Of a stretch of 8,525 bases of DNA, positions 1 through 4,993 are shown one piece after another. Numbering within the stretch: the stretch's first letter is position 1; the number at the start of each line of letters is the position of its first letter. The position numbers were made by a program, and so were the translations under genes. The notes under the pieces were generated by a model. The model ran no database searches and was not told where the DNA came from. It saw only the letters and a list, made by a program, of their open reading frames with translations. The stretch comes from an uncultured Pseudomonadales bacterium (GTDB lineage Bacteria > Pseudomonadota > Gammaproteobacteria > Pseudomonadales > IMCC2047). The stretch spans positions 1 to 8,525 of the forward strand of contig CAMYKE010000036.1 in assembly GCA_947258895.1 (NCBI GenBank). Reading direction: 5' to 3'.

Positions 1-436
1 CTTTCTCCGACCTGATTTTTGAAATCATACGCTTATCCGAAAGCGCTCGCCCGGTGAAGTCATAATCCCAGGTGTGCCGAAAATACAAATTGTTCTGGAA
101 AAAATCGATATGCGCCAGCACGTGGTAAAAGATCATGACATTCATCCAGTCCGGATTGTTGTCATTGTAGTATGAAATGGCCGGCCGCGTGTTGATCACT
201 GTTTCATAGGGATTGCTGGGGTAGAGTTCGTAGCGGCCCTTTTCTTTGAGGACCTCGACGTCGTGGACCCAGTAATCATAGAGGGTCGGAATCATCAGTT
301 TGGGTGTCAGCTCGAGCAAGTCTCGGTTGCTGACAATGTACTCCAGGGTTTCATCCTGAAATTGCAGCCCGGCTTCCCGGGCCCGCTCTTTACAGCCTTC
401 CATGATTTTTTTGGTATGTTGGTCGATTAATTCCAT
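1..436 (-). CDS. SpoVR family protein, N-terminal part (gene runs off the left edge)
   Basis: An open frame on the minus strand starts at ATG 436 and continues past base 1, giving about 145 residues. An in-frame TGA at 479-481 closes the frame upstream, and ATG 436 is the only ATG before the conserved part. The diagnostic stretch is PYETVINTRPAISYYND, followed by FYHVLAHIDFFQNNLYFRH. It lines up with the SpoVR/YcgB core that I recall as AYEIVINSNPCIAYL...HACYGHNSFFKNNYLFR. The paired histidines of that segment are kept as HVLAH. SpoVR proteins are about 450-510 residues, so roughly two thirds lie outside the window. The family is linked to spore cortex formation in Bacillus and is often found with prkA and yeaH in proteobacteria; its biochemical role is unknown. 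No clear Shine-Dalgarno precedes the start, and the upstream DNA is repeat-rich, so an yeaH-spoVR operon is not supported here. Confidence 0.8.
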   Translation of the reverse strand, partial: MELIDQHTKKIMEGCKERAREAGLQFQDETLEYIVSNRDLLELTPKLMIPTLYDYWVHDVEVLKEKGRYELYPSNPYETVINTRPAISYYNDNNPDWMNVMIFYHVLAHIDFFQNNLYFRHTWDYDFTGRALSDKRMISKIRSEK

Positions 437-507
437 AATTTGGAAATCATTCAAAAAAGGTCGGATTAAATTTTCAATTCAAATTTCTGTTTATGACCGC
501 GTAAAAA

Positions 508-663
508 TTCGAATGTCGAAACTCGAAATTCGAAACAAATCCGAATATCAAAATGACCAAATTTCAAAACAAAAAAGGCTTAGCTCAATTTTTGGTGTTG
601 TAAGATTAGCACGCATCGTTTAGAAAATTTGAACATTCGAATTTGGGATTTGTTTCGGATTTC
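508..663. repeat. Long imperfect inverted repeat rich in TTCGAA
   Basis: The arm at 525-542 (GAAATTCGAAACAAATCC) matches the reverse complement of 646-663 (GAAATCCGAAACAAATCC) at 17 of 18 positions. The pairing continues inward with lower identity: GAATATCAAAATGACCAAATTTC against the complement of the 622-645 segment. The total arm is about 40 bp around a loop of roughly 60 bp. Extra TTCGAA or TCGAAA words at 508-513, 516-520, 523-528, 529-534 and 636-641 make the region self-similar. It resembles the 'cgaaattcgaaa' type intergenic repeats that I recall from environmental proteobacterial and candidate-phylum genomes. No transposase or target duplication is visible, so the mechanism of spread is unknown. 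Confidence 0.65.
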
Positions 664-674
664 GACCAATTTTA

Positions 675-725
675 TTAAACCAGGCGTGCTTCGAGTTTCC
701 TTTTGTATGCGTCTTTCGTACTCAT
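675..725 (-). pseudogene. 5' stub of a coiled-coil domain gene, cut off at the TTCGAA repeat
   Basis: A perfect Shine-Dalgarno AGGAGG (complement of 732-737) lies six bases before ATG 725. The frame reads MSTKDAYKRKLEARLV and then stops with TAA at 675-677. These residues look like the start of a widespread proteobacterial coiled-coil protein that I recall as MSTK(D/E)AY..K.(E/Q)AQL.EW, which usually runs to 70-120 residues. The match ends where the TTCGAA repeat region begins at about 674, and no continuation is visible between there and the SpoVR start. I infer that the gene was truncated by arrival of the repeat or by a deletion at its edge. A short functional peptide is possible but less likely. 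The longer overlapping frame at 580-786 has no ribosome binding site and looks like a shadow. Confidence 0.5.
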
Positions 726-731
726 GATGAG

Positions 732-737
732 CCTCCT
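732..737 (-). promoter_or_regulatory. Shine-Dalgarno of the truncated coiled-coil gene
   Basis: The complement reads AGGAGG, a full anti-16S match, with a six-base spacer to ATG 725. It selects this start over the longer overlapping frame and argues that the stub was once a well-translated gene. Confidence 0.6.
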
Positions 738-957
738 GCTCTGATTCCATGCGCAAACCACAGTATTCAGGCAACTTGTTCTCCAATACACCAGTGAAGT
801 GGGTGAAATAAGATTCGTACCGTAAACCTGGCCGTTAGTTCGGAATAATAAATCTTGAATTCAACTCGAAAATAAATTGACTCAATTGCAGGCGGGCGCT
901 ATTTCGATGCGTGTCTGCGGCACTCACGGCCTGAATTGCGTAGCGGCGGGTAATTCC

Positions 958-1140
958 TCACCTGCGTCTTGGTCCCAGCAGCAGCCATAAAATAAACCCG
1001 AGCAAAGGCAACAGTACTATGAGCACAACCCAGAGCACTTTCTTGCCGGTAGACGCACCGCTTTCGATTGTTTTGACAATTGCCCAGATATCCAAGACCA
1101 GCAGTACAAGACCCAGAAATCCTGATACTTCTATGCCCAT
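958..1140 (-). CDS. PLDc_N domain-containing small membrane protein
   Basis: This 60-residue protein has two hydrophobic helices, about residues 6-24 (GFLGLVLLVLDIWAIVKTI) and 34-54 (KVLWVVLIVLLPLLGFILWL), and ends in the basic tail GPRRR. The pattern LDIWAIV, then a short polar loop with S-x-GKKVLW, then LLPLLGFILWLLLGPR is characteristic of the 'phospholipase D-nuclease N-terminal' family (PLDc_N). Family members are often free-standing peptides of 55-75 residues like this one. It should sit in the inner membrane as a hairpin; no enzymatic residues are present and its function is unknown. ATG 1138-1140 is preceded by AAGGAGT with a good spacer (complement of 1145-1151), which supports the start. 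Its upstream region is shared divergently with the 1547 gene. Confidence 0.85.
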   Translation of the reverse strand: MGIEVSGFLGLVLLVLDIWAIVKTIESGASTGKKVLWVVLIVLLPLLGFILWLLLGPRRR

Positions 1141-1546
1141 GGTTTACTCCTTATGCTCCGACCAATTGAGAATTACGGATTAGTTGGTCGAACAATGTTA
1201 ACACTTATTGGTTCTTCTTCACTGCTGGCGGCCATATTTTTTGCTTGCCAGGCGCTCGGGATTTAGTGTGGCAGTCCGCTACCAAACCAATGCAATTTGG
1301 ATATTAAATCTTATTTAGTAATATTCATCACGAGCAATAGATCGGTGTGATTGGCAGGGAGTCCAGGCGGCAGCCTCGCGGCGCCAAAAACCCTTGAGCG
1401 AATGCGGTTACGATGACTCCGGTTCGAGCCAGTGTAGAATTTAAGGAACCCATGCAACCCGGGCAACACCTGCACATGGCAGGATCTGAAGCTACTATCG
1501 ATCCAAACTGCCTGTAACCAGTAATCAGACTTGTGAGGGACTAACG
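1141..1546. other. Divergent intergenic region between PLDc_N and the Rho_N-like gene
   Basis: These 406 bases separate two genes that point away from each other, so promoters for both should lie here. An inverted repeat at 1159-1190 sits just upstream of the PLDc_N ribosome site, and a small palindrome CCTGC-acatg-GCAGG lies at 1469-1483 before the plus-strand gene. I see no convincing -35/-10 pair, tRNA or small protein. Composition shifts from AT-rich (about 1290-1335) to GC-rich (about 1350-1390). Confidence 0.5.
1159..1190. promoter_or_regulatory. Inverted repeat upstream of the PLDc_N gene (possible operator)
   Basis: CGACCAATT at 1159-1167 pairs with AGTTGGTCG at 1182-1190: 8 of 9 positions match around a 14-base spacer. 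It begins 18 bases upstream of the PLDc_N start codon, beyond the ribosome binding site. The position suits a repressor operator or a 5' leader hairpin. No run of T follows on either strand, so a terminator is unlikely. Confidence 0.35.
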
Positions 1547-1840
1547 ATGCCCGATATCTGGAACAAGAAGGATGAACGACAGTACCAACACGTTAAATCG
1601 AGTGTAAGGGATCGGGGGGTATCTCGGGAGCGGGCCAGGGAAATTGCGGCCCGGACAGTCAACAAACAGAGGCGAAAAGGAGGAAGGACTGAAAATAAAA
1701 TGACCTTGGGTACGGGAAACCCGAACAAACCCTACCCGGAGCGAACCAATCGGGAGCTCTATAATCTCGCTAAAAAACGCGGAATAAAAGGCCGGAGCAA
1801 AATGAATAAGGCGCAGCTCATCACCGCGCTACGCGCGTAA
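1547..1840 (+). CDS. Small basic 'plasmid stabilization'-type protein with Rho_N-like C-terminus
   Basis: This 97-residue, strongly basic protein begins MPDIWNKKDERQYQHVKSS and continues with RAREIAARTVNKQRRKGGRT. That N-terminal pattern is typical of small bacterial proteins annotated as plasmid stabilization or ChaB-like, although plasmid functions have rarely been shown. The last 30 residues (TNRELYNLAKKRGIKGRSKMNKAQLITALRA, split here as TNRELYNLAKKRGI and KGRSKMNKAQLITALRA) match the helix-extended-loop-helix of the Rho termination factor N-terminal domain, which binds nucleic acid. The central GTGNPNKPYPERT segment is also conserved in the group as I recall it. GAGGGA lies 7-8 bases before ATG 1547, supporting the start. 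It probably binds nucleic acid in the cytoplasm, perhaps under stress. It appears complete and monocistronic. Confidence 0.8.
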   Translation: MPDIWNKKDERQYQHVKSSVRDRGVSRERAREIAARTVNKQRRKGGRTENKMTLGTGNPNKPYPERTNRELYNLAKKRGIKGRSKMNKAQLITALRA

Positions 1841-2123
1841 AGTGCGATCTCAATCTCTGGCTGAGTGGTTCGTTAGTCTACGTCTACTGAAGCGAATTTT
1901 GGTGCGCGCATCACAGGCCGCCCAGGGGAATGCACAGATTGGGCACAGAATTAACTGCGCACACACTTTCCTGAAAAACCCAAGACATCAAAGGCCTGTG
2001 CACGACGGCTTCTCTGGACCACCAAAGCTTTTACTCACCCAATACCTGAGCAGGCTCGCGCTGACCCCTGAAATCGGGCATCATGCTCTTATGGTTTAAA
2101 AGCCCGCTGTTGCTACTGAACTT
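1841..2123. other. Intergenic region upstream of the amidoligase operon
   Basis: These 283 bases should carry the operon promoter, but I cannot pick one with confidence. An 8-bp inverted pair CACAGGCC (1912-1919) and GGCCTGTG lies about 75 bases apart, and a GCACAG word recurs between them. An 85-codon frame starting at GTG 1842 has no ribosome binding site and no recognisable similarity, so I do not call it a gene. Confidence 0.4.
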
Positions 2124-3116
2124 ATGAATGCCCACGATCTCAACCCATATCCGTTACCGCCGGTAGTGAGCAAATCCGACGGCGACCCGCGTCGGGTCGG
2201 GTTCGAGCTCGAGTTCTCGGGAATTGATATGGTGCAAGTGATCGACGCACTACAACGCGCAATGCGAGGCGAAATAAGTGCGCAAACGGTCGCAGAGACC
2301 AAGCTTTTTGTCGACGGACTTGGCGAATTCAACGTTGAACTGGACTGGCAATATCTCAAGCGCAGGGCCGCGGAAGCCGGCAATGACGTCAACGAGCAAA
2401 AACTGCTCGAGTTCGTGAGCCAGGCTGCGGCCCTGCTGGTGCCGATTGAAGTGGTCTGCCCGCCGATAGTGATGCGCGACCTGGACAGGCTGGATGGGAT
2501 GGTTGAGAGCCTGCGCGAAGCTGGCGCGGTCGGTACTGAAGAATCGCTGATCGCCGCCTACGGAGTGCATATTAATTCCGAGATACCGGCGCTTGATAGC
2601 AATACGCTACAGCGCTACCTGCAGGCTTACGCGCTCTTGCAATGGTGGCTGGTCGACGCGCACGACGTGGATCCGGCGCGCCGCTTGAGCCCTTACATTG
2701 ACCTTTATCCCGAGGCTTACCTGCATCTGATCTTATCCCGTACCGAACCGGACATGACCCAAATCTTCGACGACTACCTCGAGCACAACAATACCCGCAA
2801 CCGCGCGCTCGACCTGATGCCAATTCTCAAGGAGATCGATCCCGAACGGATCGAGCGCGAGGTCGACGATCCTAGAATCAAAGCGCGGCCCGCGTTCCAT
2901 TACCGCATGCCGAATTGTAACATCGAGTGCAGCGACTGGTCGCTCGCCTCGTCGTGGAGCAAGTGGCTAGTGGTAGAACGACTCGCCGATTCGCCGGACC
3001 ATCTCGCATCGCTGGCGAAGGATTTCGCCGCCGCCAGGCGCCCGATCCTCGGCGTGCATCGCGACGAGTGGGTTGAGTATCTGCATCAATGGCTGCTCGA
3101 CCGCGAGTTGGTGTAA
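2124..3116 (+). CDS. Amidoligase family enzyme (glutamine synthetase-like COOH-NH2 ligase)
   Basis: This 330-residue protein carries the landmarks of the amidoligase family (Amidoligase_2), described by Iyer and colleagues as glutamine-synthetase-fold ligases that join a carboxylate to an amine using ATP. Visible motifs in order are RRVGFELEF at residues 23-31, with the metal-ligating ExE as E28 and E30; EFNVELDW at 68-75; IEVVCPPI at 108-115; GVHINSE at 147-153, with a GS-like H-x-N; NTRNRALDLMP at 223-233; and ARPAFHYRMPNC at 254-265. No signal peptide is present, so it should be cytoplasmic. The start ATG 2124 has only a weak ribosome site, but the first conserved motif lies 22 residues in, as expected. 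It overlaps the next gene by 28 bases, so the two are very probably co-translated. The family's natural substrates are largely unknown; a gamma-glutamyl amide or a peptide-tag product is an inference from its partner. Confidence 0.87.
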   Translation: MNAHDLNPYPLPPVVSKSDGDPRRVGFELEFSGIDMVQVIDALQRAMRGEISAQTVAETKLFVDGLGEFNVELDWQYLKRRAAEAGNDVNEQKLLEFVSQAAALLVPIEVVCPPIVMRDLDRLDGMVESLREAGAVGTEESLIAAYGVHINSEIPALDSNTLQRYLQAYALLQWWLVDAHDVDPARRLSPYIDLYPEAYLHLILSRTEPDMTQIFDDYLEHNNTRNRALDLMPILKEIDPERIEREVDDPRIKARPAFHYRMPNCNIECSDWSLASSWSKWLVVERLADSPDHLASLAKDFAAARRPILGVHRDEWVEYLHQWLLDRELV

Positions 3117-3757
3117 CCGGCAATCACCGACGCTGGGCGCCGAGTTGGTGGTGTATCCGGTTTGTGCTACGGCTCGCCGGTGCGCAGGCGGAACGCATCA
3201 GCATCCTCCATGCACCGAGCGGCGAACCGCTAGAGGCGCTCATCATCAGCGGCGGCAACGACATCGGCGCTGAGCACTATGGCGGCGATATCGAAGCCAA
3301 GGTCGAAACCGATCCCGAACGCGACCAGCTTGAAATTGAATGGATCGAGCGGGCGCTGGCGGAGGAGTTGCCGGTGCTAGGTATATGCCGTGGTGCACAG
3401 TTAATCAACGCAGTGCTCGGCGGTAACCTGCACCAGGATATTCGCACAATGCGCAAACTGACCTATAATCGTCCCGGTTTGTTGCCGACCAAGCAGGTAC
3501 GACTCGATCCCGATTCCCGTGTAGCGCAAGTTTGCGGCCGTGATCACCTGCGCGTCAACAGCCTGCACCACCAGGCTATCAACGAGCCAGGCAAAAACCT
3601 CAAGGTCGTGGGTCGCGACCTTGACCATTTAGTGCAGGCCGTCGAAGGTATGCCCGAATGCCGCATTATCGGCGTGCAATGGCACCCCGAGTACCTGTTT
3701 TACCTGCCGGCGCAGTTTTCGCTATTTCGCTGGCTGCTGGACAGGGTCGAACTGTGA
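3089..3757 (+). CDS. Class I glutamine amidotransferase / gamma-glutamyl-GABA hydrolase (PuuD, peptidase C26) family
   Basis: This 222-residue protein has the full catalytic triad of the class I amidotransferase fold: nucleophile C100 in LGICRGAQLIN, then H199 and E201 in GVQWHPEYLF. The segment VNSLHHQAIN (156-165) and the early LIISGGNDIG (51-60) place it with the PuuD-like gamma-glutamyl hydrolases rather than with synthetase-bound GATases. The N-terminus RPRVGVTGNHRRWAPSWW fits the family, which supports ATG 3089 even though it overlaps the amidoligase by 28 bases in another frame. The pairing recalls the Puu polyamine route, where a GS-fold ligase makes a gamma-glutamyl amide and PuuD hydrolyses it. 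Here it may cleave a gamma-glutamyl product of the amidoligase, or release ammonia from glutamine for it; the sequence does not decide. It should be cytoplasmic. The next gene starts in its stop codon. Confidence 0.87.
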   Translation: MAARPRVGVTGNHRRWAPSWWCIRFVLRLAGAQAERISILHAPSGEPLEALIISGGNDIGAEHYGGDIEAKVETDPERDQLEIEWIERALAEELPVLGICRGAQLINAVLGGNLHQDIRTMRKLTYNRPGLLPTKQVRLDPDSRVAQVCGRDHLRVNSLHHQAINEPGKNLKVVGRDLDHLVQAVEGMPECRIIGVQWHPEYLFYLPAQFSLFRWLLDRVEL

Positions 3758-4182
3758 TCTCATGGCTGCTATTGTTCGGCTCGGCCTTCCTCGCTGCGAC
3801 CATCCTGCCATTTTACTCCGAGGTCGTGCTTTTCGCGATGTTGCGTGACGGTGGCGATCCGGTGGTGCTGGTTATCGTCGCGACGCTCGGCAATACGCTC
3901 GGCGCCGTGGTTAACTGGCTGCTGGGGCGGTTCCTGCTGCACTTCCAGGATCGTAGCTGGTTTTATTTCAGCGCCGCCCAGATCGAAAGGGCGCAGAATT
4001 GGTACCGGCGGTACGGTTTCTGGAGCCTGCTGCTGGCATGGCTACCAATCGGTGGTGACGCATTAACGCTGATTGCCGGCATACTGAATGTTCGCCTTTG
4101 GCTCTTTCTGGTTCTGGTTGGCTTCGGCAAGGGCCTACGCTATGTATCAGTGGTCTATCTCAGTGGTCTAGTTCCGGTCTGA
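3754..4182 (+). CDS. YqaA family inner-membrane protein (DedA/VTT-like)
   Basis: I place the start at GTG 3754, inside the GATase stop (GTGA, a 4-base overlap), instead of the ATG at 3658 in the same frame. The upstream 32 residues overlap the neighbouring gene and are not membrane-like. The chosen protein is 142 residues, as I recall the length of E. coli YqaA. It begins MISWLLLFGSAFLAATILPF and holds the family pattern SEVVLFAMLRDG (about residues 22-33), ATLGNTLGAVVNWLLGR (47-63), WYRRYGFWSLLLAWLPIGGD (86-105) and GKGLRYVSV near the end. These match SEVVLVAML, TMGNSLGG, RYGAVTLLLSWMPVVGD and GKALRYVAV of YqaA. Three to four hydrophobic segments place it in the inner membrane. Family function is unknown, with possible relation to DedA/VTT lipid scramblase-like proteins. 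Its place in the operon suggests a transport or membrane role for the cassette. Confidence 0.85.
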   Translation: MISWLLLFGSAFLAATILPFYSEVVLFAMLRDGGDPVVLVIVATLGNTLGAVVNWLLGRFLLHFQDRSWFYFSAAQIERAQNWYRRYGFWSLLLAWLPIGGDALTLIAGILNVRLWLFLVLVGFGKGLRYVSVVYLSGLVPV

Positions 4183-4615
4183 CTTGCTGCTCGCGAGATG
4201 ATCGGTCTCAAAAATTCTGAACTCACTTAACCTTTGAACCCTGACAATTTCGTGGTGCAGAATGTATTTCCAGAGGGCGCCGAAATCGAATCCTCTACTG
4301 CAGCAATATAGGCTATACCAAGGAGCAAGAGCGACTCGAGCAGATCCGCGTGGCCAACACTTGTTTTGCCAGAGGTTGCGAAGTAGCCAATCTTAGACAT
4401 ATCCATGGTCGATCAGGCGAGCGCTTGCATGACAGGTGCCAGCCTTGCACGGAGATGGAACTCACCTTGCACGATGCTTGTCTGTGAGACTAAGCGGGAC
4501 AGCCCAACTGTCAAACGGGTACTGCCAAGTTAAACGTTCCTGGGCGACAATAGTACGATGAAACGCTCAAGCATCCTTTACAAACGCCATCGATTTCCGC
4601 CAGTAATAATTCAGC
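4183..4615. other. Long region without a supported gene
   Basis: These 433 bases follow the amidoligase operon and lead into the decapitated FAH fragment. I see no complete gene. The one structure of note is a stop-free plus-strand frame at 4245-4487, described separately. The opposite strand has a 59-codon frame over part of the same interval, starting at ATG 4406. No terminator hairpin with a T-run follows the operon. The right end is bounded by an IS21-like terminal motif at 4637-4662. Confidence 0.5.
4245..4487 (+). other. Start-less open frame with paired cysteines (possible degraded gene)
   Basis: About 80 codons stay open between TGA 4242 and the TGA near 4487, without any ATG, GTG or TTG that would give a convincing start. 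The translation contains CFARGC (C-x4-C), then HIHGRSGERLHDRC and CQPC (C-x2-C), a spacing that could suit a small metal-binding domain. I do not recognise it. It may be the tail of a lost gene or a chance open frame; the overlapping minus-strand frame is equally open. Confidence 0.2.
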
Positions 4616-4636
4616 ATGCCGTTTGGCTCTATCATC

Positions 4637-4662
4637 GGTTTAATTTTGGGTGCAAATCAACA
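4637..4662 (-). mobile_element. IS21-like terminal sequence (solo end) abutting the FAH fragment
   Basis: Read on the minus strand, this is TGTTGATTTGC, eight bases (ACCCAAAA), then TTAAACC. The same layout occurs at both ends of the element at 7011-7171. A terminal TG and an inner TTGACCC-type repeat are features that I associate with IS21-family ends, but the family call is from memory. The element body would lie to the left (below 4637), yet no istA or istB reading frame and no partner end is visible. The FAH homology begins at the very next bases, 4664 onward, so this is a scar at a gene break. Confidence 0.45.
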
Positions 4663-4663
4663 G

Positions 4664-4978
4664 GGCGGGTTCGGACCCTGGATTGTCACCGCCGATGAAT
4701 TACCGCCCGGAGCAGAGGGATTGGATATCCAGACGCGCCTTAATGGCCAGCTCATGCAGAACGCCAACACCCGGGACATGGTGTTCGACGTGATAACGAC
4801 CCTGGTCGACGTCACCGAATGCATGACCCTGCAGCCCGGCGACTGCATCGCCATGGGCACGCCGGCGGGGGTCGGCTATCCACGCAACCCACCGGTATTT
4901 ATGAAGCCGGGGGACATTGCGGAAGTCGAGGGGGAAAATGTGGGTGTGCTGTCCAATTCGATCGTGGCGGAAGACTAG
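4664..4978 (+). pseudogene. Decapitated FAH-family hydrolase, C-terminal half only
   Basis: The translation from about 4664 reads GFGPWIVTADELPPGAEGLD, then DVITTLVDVTECMTLQPGD, then IAMGTPAGVGYPRN and PPVFMKPGDIAEVEGENVGV. These are the typical C-terminal blocks of fumarylacetoacetate hydrolase-fold enzymes (GPWIVTADEI, MTLxPGD, TGTPAGVG, KPGD). Only about 105 family residues remain out of a usual 220-280. The N-terminal part that carries the metal ligands (the ExE and Asp) and the NDVSARD region is missing. The apparent start ATG 4616 lacks a ribosome site; an in-frame TAA sits at 4607-4609, and the first 16 codons (4616-4663) derive from the IS-like end. I therefore call a non-functional remnant. 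It converges with matB, with 15 bases between their stop codons. Confidence 0.8.
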
Positions 4979-4993
4979 TAGTCTGTCGGAAAG

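Larger units (their letters stand above)
437..957. other. AT-rich non-coding region with TTCGAA repeats
   Basis: This 521-bp stretch between the SpoVR and PLDc_N genes holds no complete gene that I can support. Its left half (about 440-680) is strongly AT-rich and full of TTCGAA, TCGAAA and AATTCGAA words forming a long inverted repeat. A short gene stub lies at 675-725. The segment from about 780 to 957 returns to a more typical composition and shows nothing recognisable. Open frames crossing it have no ribosome binding site and no protein-like composition. Confidence 0.6.

Noticed and set aside
402..623. 73-codon plus-strand frame over the AT-rich repeat
   Set aside because: Its composition is repeat-driven (lysine, isoleucine, serine), it overlaps the SpoVR start antisense, and it has no ribosome site.
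580..786. 68-codon minus-strand frame overlapping the coiled-coil stub
   Set aside because: The Shine-Dalgarno lies inside it and serves another frame; its C-terminal half is encoded by the TTCGAA repeat.
876..904. TTGACT-N17-TATTTC promoter-like pair
   Set aside because: The -10 matches only three of six positions and no plus-strand gene follows; the next gene runs the other way.
1345..1440. tRNA-like GGTTCGAGCC at about 1422
   Set aside because: The flanking bases do not form a T stem and no acceptor, D or anticodon arm can be built around it.
1905..2000. CACAG-rich stretch considered as DnaA boxes or an origin
   Set aside because: No TTATCCACA-like box with adequate match and no AT-rich unwinding segment alongside.
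1842..2099. 85-codon frame from GTG immediately after the Rho_N-like gene
   Set aside because: It has no ribosome site and no recognisable motif, and it lies where the operon promoter should be.
2878..3123. Minus-strand frames antisense to the amidoligase and GATase genes
   Set aside because: They are arginine/alanine-rich mirrors of GC-rich coding DNA without ribosome sites.
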